64,000 bases of DNA from Cyprinodon diabolis (Eukaryota > Chordata > Actinopteri > Cyprinodontiformes > Cyprinodontidae), in assembly GCA_030533445.1 (NCBI GenBank), contig CM060082.1:38203817-38267816 (forward strand), written 5' to 3'. The notes under the pieces are model-generated. The model had not been told where the DNA came from, did no database searches, and worked only from the letters and a program-made list of their open reading frames with translations. This document shows positions 1 through 13,700 of this stretch, piece after piece (position 1 is the stretch's first letter; each line of letters starts with the position of its first letter). The position numbers were made by a program, and so were the translations under genes.

Positions 1-480
1 TGTGTTGTAGTTAATGCAGATATGCCCCGCCCCTTCTGCAGACACTCTGGTGCACCTCTTCAAAATTGTAGGTGACCGTAGACAGGAGGCCTCTGATTGG
101 TCAAATCTACATCCGCTCTACACTATGCATATTTCCTGTTTGGTACCTTACCGGCTTGTTTTGTTTGTATGACTGCCATCGTGGAAAATTACTCGTTAAG
201 TTGGACCAGCTAGAAGAGCGAGGTGCGCAAGCACGCTGGGACCCTTTTTCCACTTAGATCCCCGCTCTTTTTCGCCCTCATGTCCCTCTGTTGTCACACA
301 AACTTGCCCCAACTTCCTCACCGCCTCGGCCGTATCTAGATCCACAGCAAGTTCCTGATTGTCCCCCTTACGTTGTGGCATAGAATAAAATAGTGCAGAC
401 CACTTCAACATTGGGCATAAATCAAAAATCACTCACTGCGACACACTGCTGTGGGAGTATAACCAGCCCTTAAGCATAAG
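1..480. other. GC-richer segment, possible DNA-transposon fragment
   Basis: This stretch is richer in G+C than the DNA after it and reads like part of a dispersed element cut by the window edge. Both strands have short open frames, but none has a domain I recognise. A GC-box-like cgccccttc and a CCAAT-type motif (gattggtca) near 90-105 would fit a promoter or transposon 5' end. I see no partner terminus, so the assignment is a guess. Confidence 0.2.
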
Positions 481-1244
481 GTGGTACTTGGGACTTTGGA
501 TATACTTGTGTGTGTAAATGTGAACCACTGAGTTTGTTGAAATAGTGTGACTTTAAGATGTGGAGACCCTGCTCTTTATGTTTTCTGTTTTTTGTTAACT
601 TGTTTGCTCCTCTATGGTCCCCTTCTCCCCGTAAGAAGAGGTGGGTGAAGGTCATTTTTCATCTAAACACGTTGGATTTATTTATGAAGTTATTATGGGG
701 TGCATTTTTTTTTATCATCACCATTATTATATATCAGTTCAATAATGGACATATTTAAGTGAATTTATGACAGACAGGTAGCAGCAATTAACTTTTTTGC
801 TCTGTGTAGAGTTTGAAGCACGCTGCTGTAACATGGTTGTTTTCTGTCTAATGAAGCTTAAGTGAAAACCCAAACTGGAAAACTCTTATCAGCTTCAGCT
901 GAACCAACTTTGATGTACCCCGTTCAGTTCCAAGTAATGAATTTGGGCCGCATCTTCTCTGAAGCCCATTATCTTTCAAGATCCCCTTCATTTAGCTCCT
1001 GGTCCAGCTTCTCTCTCATGCATGCAAGCAAACTTTCGCTCATCTCCTTCCTCACTCTCAGAATATTCTCAGTCCCCCTCACTCTTTGGCTAACTCCACC
1101 ACCAGTGTCTGGGCCCCAGGGGAAGACTACTCTAATCCTTTTCCTGGGTTACATATCCAAGCAAATTTTGATTTACACCATTGAAGTCTTCTGCCAGGGC
1201 AGGGGCACCAAATAACTTGTTCAATTTATGTCATTATCTGCTCC
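481..1244. other. No gene recognised
   Basis: AT-rich to about 860, then more balanced. A frame stays open across 862-1215, but it does not begin with ATG at 862, has low-complexity Ser/Leu composition and matches nothing I know. The second half leads into the repeat that follows and may belong to the same element. Confidence 0.4.
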
Positions 1245-1480
1245 TGTCTCCTTTGAACCCCAGTCGGCCTCGGCAGATCGTCACCCACACTGAGCCTGGT
1301 TCTGCTGGAGGTTTCTTCCGTTAAAAGGGAACTTTCCTCTCCACTGTCACTACAAGCATGCTCAGTACGAGGGATTGCAGAGTCAATGTGTCTTCGCACT
1401 CAGCTGGTTTTTCTTAGATAGAAATATTTTGAAGGATATGATTTTCACCTGTGTTGAATACCTTTGTAATCGCAGCTTTT
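1245..1480 (+). repeat. Dispersed teleost repeat, LINE 3'UTR-like
   Basis: Contains the phrase gagcctggttctgctggagg, then gtttcttccgttaaaaggg and a cactgtcactacaagcatgc block. I recognise this as a very common fish interspersed sequence that usually lies before a LINE-like 3' tail. A second copy of the same block lies on the opposite strand at about 31030-31240, so the repetition is visible inside the window. The class (LINE 3'UTR versus passenger repeat) is inferred. Confidence 0.6.
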
Positions 1481-2940
1481 CTCTGTTTTAGTCTCTCCAG
1501 GTTGAATTTTCTTGTCAGAATAAACGGAGAAAACGTCCATCTTTAAAAGGCCAACTGTGTCATGCGAATCATTTACAACTAACCAGTAAAATGGAGAAAA
1601 GAACCTGTTAAATATACTTTAGATTGCATTACAGGGTTTTTCAAATGTTTTTTTAAATGTGTTAAATGGTAAATGAATCTGAAGAAATACCCTGCCGTAC
1701 ATGTGTCATTTGGTAAGAACATCAAAGTTGTTCTATGATTATAGATTATTGCCATGGGAAATCAGGGAAGTTCAAAGTTCAGAAGAAAAAAAAGTAATGT
1801 AAAGATCAATAAAATGTTTATTCATAAACTACAGTAATACTTTAGCTTTTAACATGGCTTTGGTCTTATATTAGATGGTTACAATGAATGGAAAACTTGG
1901 CAAGTTATGTTTGAAGTGTGTTTTGCTTCCAATCTCCATCTCCAAAGTAATAAGTTGTTGATTTTTATGTAAAAACCGACCAATTTATACACAATAGGAG
2001 TATAAAGGTTTAAGAAAAAGAGCATAAACTGCCTTTAAGTCTGAAGATGTTAAAAGTCAGCGTTCTCAGGATGGTTCTGAGCTTATCTCCTGGGTAGCTC
2101 AGTTGTGTTGACAGCCAATTAATAAAGACTTCTTTTTAGGGTAGGTGACAAAATTCAAAAGCATTCAAGAAGCCTCCTTCACTTTTAAATCATTTGCACT
2201 GCAACAACGTTTGGTCCTGTTTGGAAAGAAAAAAGTACAATAAAATACATACAAACAATTACAAACCATACAGCTCTGCACAGTGAGTCGCTAACCATTA
2301 GCAGCTAACAGCATTAAAGTTGGTAATACATGGGTTGCAAATTCCTACCCTTGTTAAACTAAACATTTTTTAATGAGTTCGGGTTAACATTCTTAAAAAT
2401 ATAAAAAAAATCTTAACAGGTATGAGTGGAACTAAATTGATTCCTCATTGAGAAGAGACTCTTTAACACACTGATATTTTTATGTGAAGACACAAAAAAT
2501 AAACATTTTAATTGACCAAAAAAAAAAAGATATATTTACCTCATGCTGAGCAAGAATATTACTGAAAAACAAAATGTTTCTTTAAATAATTGCATTTGAC
2601 CTTTATTGGAGCAGGCAGGTAAAATTCACTCTTTGTCTTTTAAAATGACATACTTTCAAACTTGATTTTTTTTTTTTGCCTTAATTTAACCGGGTTAGTT
2701 GTGTTGAAATTTAAAATGTATTTTGCAAGAGAGAGTTGGTAAAGATGGCAGCAGTTTATAACAGATAAAACCTATTCATAATTCAAAACATTAAAACTCT
2801 TCTAAAACTCTCGCCTAAAACATTAACGCACAGATAATAACTGACTGCAATGAAATGACAAGGAATTTAAATAAATAAGAATTTTTTTTGTTTTTGTTTG
2901 GAGAAATATATGTATATGAATAAAATCATATTTTTAGTTC
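1481..2940. other. AT-rich intergenic/intronic DNA
   Basis: No gene seen. Several A- and T-runs are present, including A-runs near 2518-2529 and a T-run near 2667. There are no paired inverted ends and no recognised transposon motif. Confidence 0.5.
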
Positions 2941-3540
2941 CCTTTTTGCAGCGCAGGTTCTGCAACCCGTTTGAATTCTCCATTGCTTTACTGGGTTCCA
3001 CCTCAGCCCAGTGCCCAACGGACAGGAAGTGAGGAGACTTTCACCTTATCTTCTATCGATCTCCTGTTCTCAACGGTGTCATTTATTTGCAGGGTGATAT
3101 AAGTGGGAGTGATTAGAACAAGGGGCCTGATTGATTTGCGCACACATGCTCTGCGACAACCAGGAGAAAATCAGACCTGGCGGAGAAGGAGAACATTCAT
3201 CGGAGGTTTGGCTCTGTCATTCCACAAAACATTATCCTTCGTGTGTGAATGATTACAGAATACGCAAGTGCTTTAAATCACAGAAGAATCTTTAGTGGAC
3301 GGAAAAGCAAATAAGTGTAATTTGCATCCCGATTTATTTGCCACCTCCCCAACCTCACAGGATCAGATAATATGATAAATCACGGCGTGGGCCTTTTGGA
3401 TAGCACTTCCTAAGTTCAGACTCTGATTGATTTTTAGGTTGATGCTGACCCTGGCACTGCAGCATCATTACAAACATCTCCAATGTCCTTGTTTGTGCAT
3501 TATGTATGGCTGAGTAACTCTAATAAGCATCTTTTACTTG
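2941..3540. other. Candidate conserved non-coding block
   Basis: Balanced, non-repetitive sequence without long frames, between AT-rich flanks. It has many short motifs of the kind seen in developmental enhancers, such as tgattgatttg, atttatttgc and aatgattacag. Nothing here matches another part of the window. Conservation is inferred from composition only. Confidence 0.2.
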
Positions 3541-3875
3541 TGTTAGAGGAAGGAACAGAGTGAAACTGGCCTTCAATCTCGCAATTGATTAAAAGAATGG
3601 TCCTGAATACAGGGCTTAAAGACTCTTTTGTGCTTTGTGCCTGCTGTTCTTCATGATCTATGATGCATTTGAGCATTTAATGCTTAATAGTGGGATTAAA
3701 ACTTATTTGTAAATTAGTAAGAGCTCAGTGAGACTAAGAAAAGCATTGGTAAACATCAAATTTCAAGGCTTAACACAGACCTACACTTACAGTACATTTG
3801 ACTAGGCCATTCTCCAACATAGATATCTTAAATACTAATCGGATTCAGTGTTTTTCTGGCTATATGTCTTAGACT

Positions 3876-3915
3876 AAGATAACCTTTATTGTCATTTTGT
3901 GTACACAGAGTGTTG
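3876..3915. repeat. Short dispersed repeat (tttattgtcattttgt type)
   Basis: The phrase ctttattgtcattttgtgta followed by cacag recurs almost unchanged at about 35064-35090. This motif is common at the ends of fish SINE/LINE-derived repeats. The boundaries are approximate. Confidence 0.4.
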
Positions 3916-4169
3916 CTTGTTTCGAAGCCTCTTCCCAGAGGGCAGCAGGGTTTAGGTTTAGTATGTTTATTTTTTTATTTTTTTATACAGTCAGAGAGTA
4001 AACCCTGCAGCTTTTGGAGCTTCCTACAGATTTATGTTCAGGTTTGCTCTATTTTTCTAATAAGCTTGTCTGTACTCTTTGGTGTCCTCCAAAGGGTTTA
4101 AGGCCCCTAGCTCGCAGAGATTGCTTTGGATCTAGTAATTAAGTGACTTTAAGTTATATGACAAAACAT

Positions 4170-4535
4170 TAGGGATGCAATTAACTATTATTTTGCAAAT
4201 CAATTAATCTGTTGATTATTTTTTCGATTAATCGACTAATAATCGGATAGCCAATAAGATTTATATAAGATTTTTTACAAAATAAACCCAGCTGAAACTG
4301 AAACGTTTCCAATTGAGGAGTTCTGGATAGAGCATATTGAGACCAAAGATATTTTCAAATGCAAATTTTTTGTTATTTTTTACAATTTTGGTATAATTAT
4401 TGCTACAAGTGGGTCGCTCTGTCAAATAAAGACATGTTTTAAAGTCACTATATTCCAGTTAACTATTAATTGATTACTAAATTAGTTGACGGTTATTTCA
4501 ATAATAGATTAATCCGATTAATTGCTTCAGCCCTA
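4170..4535. mobile_element. Short hAT-like non-autonomous element (MITE)
   Basis: The left end begins tagggatgcaattaac and the right end read on the other strand begins tagggctgaagcaattaa, giving imperfect terminal inverted repeats. Inside are many attaatcgatta-like palindromic words near both ends. I recognise this as the abundant vertebrate repeat with TAGGGCTG termini. About 366 bp with no coding sequence. I could not find a clean 8-bp target duplication. Confidence 0.6.
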
Positions 4536-6489
4536 CATAAATTATCATCATAATTATTTGGCTTAATCTAAAACCTCAGTAACTCTGATATATTTCCCTT
4601 ACCATATTATATAATGTTAACCAATATTTGTTTGTGTAATGTAAAAAATATAGAGGTTCAAAGGTATGAATACTTTAAACCCTATGAGATAAGTTCTTCT
4701 ATGTACTCAAGCAAATTTATTTCTTCTCTCCTAGATGGATTTTTCTTCTTAGTAAAATGATTGTTTAATTAACTGGAGTTCAGCAGAAAGTCAAACCAAT
4801 CTCCTATAATGATCTGGTCATGGCTGAGACCCACACATATGCTCCCAATTTTCTTAAAAGCAAAGCTTTTTCTTGTAAACAGCAGCTCTTTTTGAAAATG
4901 ACAGGTTTCAACCAATCATTCCCGCAGTGATGTGTCCTTCCTAATAAAAAAAACCAAGCAGGATGGGAAATAAAGGGAGGATTTTACAAGAAAAGTCTCC
5001 TTAGTGGCTGAGGAAGCCGAGGGACTCTAAAGAAATCCTCCTAAGAAAACCCACCAACCTTTCTCCCTGACCGCTTCAACGAGGACTCCGTTAACTACAC
5101 CTTTTTTCACCCTGGAGACAAACCTTAACAGTAAATGCCACAGTGATATTTTCACATTGCAAATCTCCCCCCTCTGCATTATCCAGCAGAGCTGTGGTTT
5201 GACCCCTACTATTGATGAGGAGACCAGTTCCTCATCTTGCAGGGGGACCGGCTTGTCTTCCAAGCAGCAGATGCTAAGATCATTAAATATCTGCTTACAA
5301 GAGTGAGCATTCAGGTTACTTGTACAGTACTTTGCATTCCTGTTGTGTGCAGATGCATCTAGAAATTATGAAAACATTTTTTTTCTTTTTCTTACAAGCT
5401 GTGGTGATCTCCACTTTTTTATATTTCATGAAGCGTAAATATGAGGCAAGTATTCATACTGCCATACAGCATGGTGTATAATGGGTAAGTCTGATAAATC
5501 TACAGGGTCTCAATTAGAGCAGAAATGTCTTTACCTTTACAGCAATATTTTGTAATTAAGTCTGCTGGGATGTATTTGTAACATAAATGTTGCCCAATGC
5601 TTTTCTTACTTGATCAGCTTAAAGTCTGAAGGGATTGTTTGAGAAACTGTGGCATCAGTGAGAATCATTTCCATTGCAGAGCACTAGAAGTGCTCCCTCT
5701 GGCATTAGGCCTTCAACATACGGTTGGCATTCACCTCAGCTTCTTAAAATTTGCAACCTAACTTATGTTTTATGATTAAATAGATGGAAGTTTATGAAAA
5801 AATATTTTTTCCACAGGCAAAACAACTTCCAGTTATTAGCATCTAGTCTGGTTTATTTATGCAGGCCTGCTTTAAGGATATGTTTCCACTTAGCAGTCTC
5901 TCACTTAGCAGAGAAAGTGGCCAAGTATAGTAATGAGCAGTCCATCACCAAACTAAACTTTGCAGAATGATTTGCATCTGGTTGGGCATACATTTTAAAT
6001 TAATGCATGCTTTCAGCAGGAAATTACATTAATGCTATCACAGTAGAGCTTTCCAAACTTGTGCAAGTGGGTTTAAGTTGCGACCTGCTAAGAAATCAGA
6101 TTTTTTTATCTGTATTAAAAAAATGTATAGATTAAAAAACACAAAACAAGGAGTTTTACTGGTAAAAAAAAAGCTTTTACTATACTTTGGGATCTTTGAA
6201 ACACTACCAATTCATTATTTAGAACTGTGCACACCTTTAAACAGATTTGAAAAACATCTATAAAAGGCGTTATATACAAAAAGAATGTGAGCTAACTGTA
6301 AGAATACTATGTTTCCCTATCGGTATGTTTGACATAATGACTGACTTGTTAAAATGACATCTACCTGAACCAAGCCCATGTCTGCTCCACTGCTTCAGCT
6401 CAAAATGCTGTAAAACACCTTTAACCTCATGTGAGAGGTAAATGGGTGAATCTGTTTTTGATTATTCTGTGGCAAAAAGACCCGGATAC
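4536..6489. other. No gene recognised
   Basis: AT-rich DNA with poly-A and poly-T runs and no paired termini. A frame on the minus strand at 5027-5263 has no recognisable domain and I do not count it as a gene. Part of 4790-5010 is less biased and could be regulatory. Confidence 0.4.
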
Positions 6490-7045
6490 CTGGACCATCA
6501 ATCCATCCATCCATTTTCTGACATGCTTAATCCCAAGTGGGGTTGCGAGGGGTACTGGTGCCTATCTCCAGCTGTCTACGGAAGAGAGGCAGGGTACATG
6601 TCTGGAACAAGACAGTGTATTTTGGAATTTAAACTGAATCCTAGATTAAAAAGTGAAAATAGTTGAAAACCAAAAATTTCAAACCACAGAATACATTTTT
6701 AAAGACGTTATTTCATTTTCACTTTAGTAACATTTTTTTTCAAGCATTCATTCATCCATCACTTTTCTCCCGCTTAGTCCTTGTGAGGGTCGTGGTGGGG
6801 CTGGTGCAAATCTCATACTTGCTCATACTTTCCCTTTACATGCACATTAACGAAACATGCCGTGTTTCTCCTTGCCTGAAAGTCGTTTATCCTAATGTGG
6901 GAGGAAGTTGCAGCCTTAACCATCCTCCTCATGACTTATTCAGGATAATGTGCGACGGTGATGCTCTAATGGCATCCTGTTGGAGAGCCACTAACAAATG
7001 GCAGGCCTGCAGCGTTCACCCGGAGGCAGATTAATAAGTGGTGGC
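6490..7045 (+). repeat. Teleost dispersed repeat, two adjacent copies
   Basis: 6495-6605 has atccatccatccattttctg, then ccaagtggggttgcgagggg, tatctccagctgtc and gagaggcagggtaca. A second, diverged start at about 6745 has cattcatccatcac, then gtgagggtcgtggtggggct. The phrase taatgtgggaggaagt near 6890 belongs to the same family, in which it normally lies downstream. I recognise this as one of the commonest fish repeats, but I cannot assign its class. Confidence 0.55.
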
Positions 7046-8220
7046 AATCGATAGAAGTGGATCAACCCCTGGGGTGTTCTGTGGGAAGGAAATCGGGAGG
7101 GACAATATTACCTACAGAGAGTACATAATGGACCATATGTTTGAGCAGCTCAATGTATGCTTGTTTCATTGTGAGAACATCTTCAAGTCACCAGGGAAAC
7201 CTGAGCAGAATGAAAGGAGTTGATATATATACATATACACATTTTTTTTTGGGTTTTTTTTTTACTCAAGGAGACGTCAGCAGATGGAAATGGAAATCAG
7301 AGCTTTCTCTCAAACGTTTCCAGTGTTAAACTGTCACAGTGTTCTTCTATTCATTCATTCACATGGATGCCTCAAATTCAGAGAAACATTCAAAATCTGG
7401 ACCCTCATTTAACCAACAGTTTGATCTGCCTTGCCATTCTCTTTACTTTCTTAGTCAACTGTTTCCTCGTAAACATATTGACATTGTAAAGGGAAAGTAT
7501 AAAGAAGCACATCAATTTGGTGGTTGGCCAAAAGAGAGAGAAGCTATCAATAAAACTACACAGACAATACACAGACGGGACCCGGCACATCTCTCGAGCA
7601 TTTTGCTTTTAAACCCCTCCTCTCCACTTTTTCCGAGTTAGTTTCTAAACGATGACAAGCCAATTAACCTGCATCATTAGTTCGGAAGGAAGCTCTTTTA
7701 AATTAAGCCACAAGCAAGAACTTTAGGGAGGTTTTGCATTATTGATCTAGTGTCAGAGCCGGAAGCAGTGGTTGTCATTGGAGAGTTGGGGCAAGCTGGA
7801 GCAAATTACAGTAATGGCTATCTGTGCCATCTGAAAATCAGCTATCATTGTTAACCACTAATGGGCTGTAACATACTGTTAGTGTGCTAGCTAATGCATT
7901 GCAAATCAGCTGGATTTGGTTTCTTACCCCTCATCTGTTGTTCAAAGATTTTAAGGACATTGACTCTGTGTTGATTCTACATGAATAGAAATATTTCCCC
8001 CACTTTCAGAACTACAGTTTCAGCAACAGATCATGTTAAAGCATTTTTATTGCACCCTAATATAGGGTACCAAAACATACACGTTTATTTATCAGAATGT
8101 GTTTATTTAATGTTTGTCATTAGTTTTCTACCTCCTTGTTTGTAGGCTAGCCTCTGAGTATAAATCCCTCTTTGTTTATTGTGAGAGTTCAGTTTGGGTT
8201 TATTTTCCTTGGTTAGATTT
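7046..8220. other. No gene recognised
   Basis: Mixed composition. Several overlapping plus-strand frames between 7038 and 7641 stay open by chance and show no domain. T-runs lie near 7241-7263. No paired termini. Confidence 0.4.
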
Positions 8221-8225
8221 GTCTT

Positions 8226-8650
8226 AAGCCGGGCATGCACTATTCTCCAGTCGTGCGAGAATCTTTTGATCAGGCCGACTTTCAGCCTGATTGTGCATTG
8301 TGTGTCGTGTAGTGTACAGGGGGAAACGAAGGGCAATCAGCCTCTCACAACCACCTCCAGATCAAGAAATTGTGAGCTCGGGAGAAACATGTTTGAAATT
8401 AGATCGGCCATCGTGGACAAATCGCTCAGTGGGCATACACAAACAAGAATCCTTCTTCTTCTTCCTCTCAGATGAAAACACAGAAGCATGGCGGGGATGT
8501 GAGTGAAATGCAGTTCTTTCTGTACAATTGACAGACCAGAGTAGCCCCGTTTGCTGAGCCATGTCTTTGTCCAAATACGTCGTCACCTTTACTTTTTAGG
8601 GCTTTCAGCAGACAAAATTGCACAAATTGCCAAGGCAGTGCGTTTCACTC
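8226..8650 (+). repeat. Fragment of a DNA-transposon 5' region (tentative)
   Basis: Starts with gccgggcatgcactattctc and is richer in CpG than its flanks. At about 8490 there is atggcggggatgtgagt, which looks like a very short first exon followed by a splice donor, an arrangement frequent at the 5' end of fish DNA transposons. No matching far terminus was found. The intact Tc1 element begins just downstream at 8695. Confidence 0.35.
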
Positions 8651-8694
8651 TAGAGGGCTTCATATTTCTCTTCTACTCGTTTGGCTTCAAGATA

Positions 8695-8920
8695 CAGTTG
8701 TGGTCAAAAGTGTACCTACACTTGTAAAAAATCATAATGTTATGGCTGTCTTGAGTCTTCAATAACTTCTACAACTCTTATTTTTCTGTGATAGAGTGAT
8801 CGGAACACATACATGTTTGTCACAAAAAACAGTCATAAAATTTGGTTCTTTCATAAATTTATTATGGGTCTGCTGAAAATGTCACCGAATCTGCTGGGTC
8901 AAAAATATACATACAGCAAC
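8695..8920 (+). repeat. Left terminal inverted repeat with IR/DR motifs
   Basis: 226 bp, pairing with 10118-10343. The outer direct-repeat unit lies at the tip and the inner unit at about 8896-8918, so two binding-like sites per arm are visible. The transposase stop codon lies one base beyond this arm. Confidence 0.93.
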
Positions 8921-8921
8921 A

Positions 8922-9968
<1,047 letters not shown>

Positions 9969-10117
9969 TCACTGGGTCAAATGAGCCCTATTTAAATGGG
10001 CTCATGAGAAGTCAACAGCTGTAGTCAATCAGAATCACTTAGAAGAAGTGAAGAGGCCATGACATGAAGCTAATTTGATTGACACAACTCGCTACATCAC
10101 CAAAGTTGACAGATTTT

Positions 10118-10343
10118 GTTGCTGTATGTATATTTTTGACCCAGCAGATTTGGTGACATTTTCAGCAGACCCATAATAAATTTATGAAAGAACCAAATTT
10201 TATGACTGTTTTTTGTGACAAACATGTATGTGTTCCGATCACTCTATCACAGAAAAATAAGAGTTGTAGAACTTATTGAAGACTCAAGACAGCCATAACA
10301 TTATGATTTTTTACAAGTGTAGGTACACTTTTGACCACAACTG
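10118..10343 (-). repeat. Right terminal inverted repeat with IR/DR motifs
   Basis: Inverse of 8695-8920, with the same outer and inner motifs (inner about 10120-10142). It lies about 170 bp upstream of the transposase start, so the gene's promoter presumably lies in this arm or just inside it. Confidence 0.93.
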
Positions 10344-10345
10344 TA

Positions 10346-12640
10346 GGTACAGGTGGTTCAGATGAGTAGTAACCAGAATGGGGTGGAGCTGAGTAGGTGT
10401 GTCTTGCGAGGTATTAAACCAGCATCAGTGCTTAGATCCTGACAGTGTTACAGTTCTTCTACATGAAGTAGGATGCTCTAAAGCTCAATCTCATCAATCC
10501 TCAGATTAATTTACCAACACAGATTTTTTTTTTCTGAAATATCAGATATTTTTTTTCCTTTTTATTCATTACCCTTTTCCACCTTAAAAATGTTTAACGC
10601 ATGGCATTTTTTGACCAGTGTCTGACTTATTGTTAAATTGCTAAACCAGAACCCAATTAAGACAAATAGGGCCTTGATTAATGTTGTTCTGGATTTTTAC
10701 TGTGACCTCTTGAGACAAACCTTTTTTTTTTTTGCATTACTTTTTTTTTTCTTCCAGAAAAAAAAGAAAGAAAAATAGAAAAAGTTTTCCTTCATTTGTC
10801 TGATTCTGATTCACTGGTCTCCCAAAGCCATGGAAATTGCTTTGTGACTCCATCAATATTGATAGACATGCCTTTAATTCTCAGTTGATCTCAAATGTCT
10901 TCAGATTGAAGCATAAAATACTGTTGTTTTCATATTTAAGCCTGCTTTGTGTAGTTAGATAGATCTTGCATTGTAAGTGTAAAAAAGAAAGACCTTAGAA
11001 AGAACTCTGTTAAACCAAGTTAGGATCAGGTTAAGAAAGGACATGATAGCATACATGTAACCAATAGGGTAAGAATGAGACGGAATGCGGCATAAATGGT
11101 GACCTGTTTCGTTTAATTCTCTTTTGACATTTAACAAGTTGTGACCCCCCCATTGTGTACGGAACATGTTGGACAAAGAGTGCCCCCTAAAGTGAATGTT
11201 GAACACGTGATTTTTTACTAGCATAACAGCTTTAAAATGATTCAAGCTGAGGGAATGGGATTTCCTATTCAGTCCAAATCCTACTTAGTTTCTTTATAAA
11301 CTACCTAAGCAGGTATGATATTTTTTGAAGTGTGTCTTCCCAGTGAAAGCTGCTAACTTACAGACTTTTTTCCTCTATTAGAGAACTGTCTAACAGTGGA
11401 AATATGTTTCAACCTGCTCGATATTCAATCTTGTAATCGTTCTCAGGCTAATTTAGCATCTAAAGCAAAGTCAGTCCAATTTAATTTAAATACTGTATAA
11501 CAACATAGCCAATGGGCTCTCTTCAGCTCTTTCGAAATTACTCTTCATTATGAAGATGATTATTTTTCTTCTCATGTATTTGAAGCCAAAATGTAAGTAC
11601 TCAATTAACAGGATTAGAATGCCGATGATTAAAAAATGCATTTTTAACACAAAACATGATTTTCTTTCAAGCCTGTTTTTTTTATGTCTATTATGTCATG
11701 AATTCCAGTCCTGCGATTAATTTTGTAAAATAAGCTCAGAGACCTTCAACAATCTTTCTGCTAAATCTAAAGGAACTATTAATGACATAGCGTCATGCAT
11801 CATTTTAAACTATCCAGACAGTCCTTTTATCTGAGCTCAAGAATGTGAGTTGTTCATGTACAGTCAAAATCACATGTTGACCTCCACCGTTTTAAAGAAA
11901 CATTTGTTTTCTTAGTATCTGACATTAAATCAAGCAAAAATTGTATCTTTGGTACATTTTTGTTACACGGATAAATAAAAGGGAATGGCTTTATTACCCC
12001 TTTTGAAGTTTAGAATTTTACATAACCGATTTTTAGCCTCTAACTTGTGAAAAACTAAAGTGATGATGTCACTGATTTTTCAGGCTCTGATAAGATAATT
12101 CATGACATTTCAGTTAACTAGAGCCCCAGCTTGGATGAATTTAAGATTAGCACTTCAAACACACTGCATCTTTGTGTGACATGATGGAAACAAAAATAAA
12201 AAACAACAACAACAAAAAAATCCATCAACATGTTAGGAAAAAGCATGGACCTCCCCAGTCTGAGTCATCCATGGGAAACATTTTCATTCATCAGGGGGTG
12301 CAAAATTGATCTGTTCAAATAATTTTTTGAAAGAGCAAACCAATATATAGTTCGGTAAGGAAACCGCTTCTCGGTCACAGATATCAGTGTATGTTGTTGT
12401 AAGATCTATATAGTGTGAAAAAATACATTTTAAGACAATGGCTGAAACTGATAATAGTGTCATTATTAACAGAGGTCATTATTAAAAGCCACTCATAGGG
12501 GAAGAAGGCTTTATTCTAACCTTTATATTTAAAGTAATATTATCATGCATGTCATTACATTTAGCGGAAAATAAAATTAGGCTTAGAAAACTAGAAGAAA
12601 TTAACAAAACAAACCATCACAAATATGAAGTATGGGGTTT
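10346..12640. other. No gene recognised
   Basis: AT-rich sequence with poly-T and poly-A tracts around 10520-10790. No paired ends or protein motifs. 11400-11900 is somewhat less biased and could be unannotated regulatory DNA. Confidence 0.4.
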
Positions 12641-13090
12641 AGAGCATCATGTTATGTAGATATTTTGCTGTCAAAGTAGGGTGGAGGTTGGTTGAGGTCC
12701 AAAATGCAGAGATGATTAAATGAAGGTGGTGACAGAAACACAAATCCAGGAACAAAATACAAAAAACCAGGAGATGCCAGGGAAAAACAGACATGAGGGG
12801 CATGGTAACAATGGGAAACCAGCAATAAGGAACTACAGAGAAGGAGTATATATGGGGGACAGAACAAAGAATGGGCTAATCAGCTGACAGGCAGCAGGTG
12901 TGGATGGAAGAAAAAACAAGGGAGCTAGGGGAAGGAGACTGGCACACTGTGGCAAGAGGGAACAACTCAAAAAATGCAACGTAGCTTAAATATAACACAA
13001 AATGGAGAAGAAACCCAGGACGAACAAAACAAATTACCTAAATAACAGAAAACTCAAAAAGAAACTCAAAAAGAATTCTAAAAGGGAACC
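12641..13090. repeat. Possible dispersed repeat (LTR- or LINE-derived)
   Basis: Purine-rich sequence such as gaacaaaatacaaaaaacca, gtatatatgggggaca and gctaatcagctgacaggcag. It resembles the untranslated parts of fish retroelements that I have seen in many copies. There is no coding sequence or terminal structure, so the class stays open. Confidence 0.3.
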
Positions 13091-13359
13091 ATAACAAAGA
13101 CACTGCATTGTTGTATCAAGACTTCAAGCAGAAAGGTAATCCCTTAACAGATATTTGTCTTCCAAATAGATAGTGACCTTCAGGATATCCCTAGATCAGT
13201 TACAGTTGATTAAAACGGCTACTCACCTTCTGTGACTTTATGGATTTCTTTGCCAGACATACAAAGGCTTACGGATTATTGTCCTCTTTCTGGCTTATTT
13301 TATTTGTACTTTGTTTTTTGGTCATTTATTTGAAAAATGTCAGCATAACAAGAGTATGT

Positions 13360-13700
13360 GAAGGGAGGTATGTCCTTATATTGCATGCATACAATGAATA
13401 AACAAGAAAGTAATTTCTTCAGCGGGGAAATTCCTCTCAACAGGTCAAAGACCAAGACTGAAAAATCACAGAAAATATTGAATGCCAAGAGGGATAAGGT
13501 ATGAGTAATACTTGGAATACAATATGAACTTTGATGTTGAGTGAAGCGACAATTAGAATTGACTACCAGACTTTATAAGAACTGATCAGGAATAATTTTT
13601 GGGGTATGCTGCTTTTGTTTAACATGAACATGTGGTTTTTATGGGAATTTTTTAAATGGCATAATATGTGACCAGGTCCTTTTAATGACAGAGTCAGTGT
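13360..13700 (+). repeat. Unidentified sequence with a diverged copy at 49 kb
   Basis: 13393-13415 (aatgaataaacaagaaagta...) matches 48971-48993 at 21 of 23 positions. Further blocks follow in the same order and orientation: ggaaattcc, aaagaccaaga, gagggataa, ggaatacaatatg and a tatgtgaccaggtcc-like block. The two copies are collinear over about 300-400 bp. There is no coding potential. It may be an old repeat family or a regulatory duplication. Confidence 0.5.

Noticed and set aside
862..1215. 117-codon open frame
   Set aside because: No ATG at its start, low-complexity composition, no recognised family, next to a dispersed repeat.
7038..7641. Cluster of overlapping plus-strand open frames
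   Set aside because: Mutually overlapping, short and without domains; typical chance frames.
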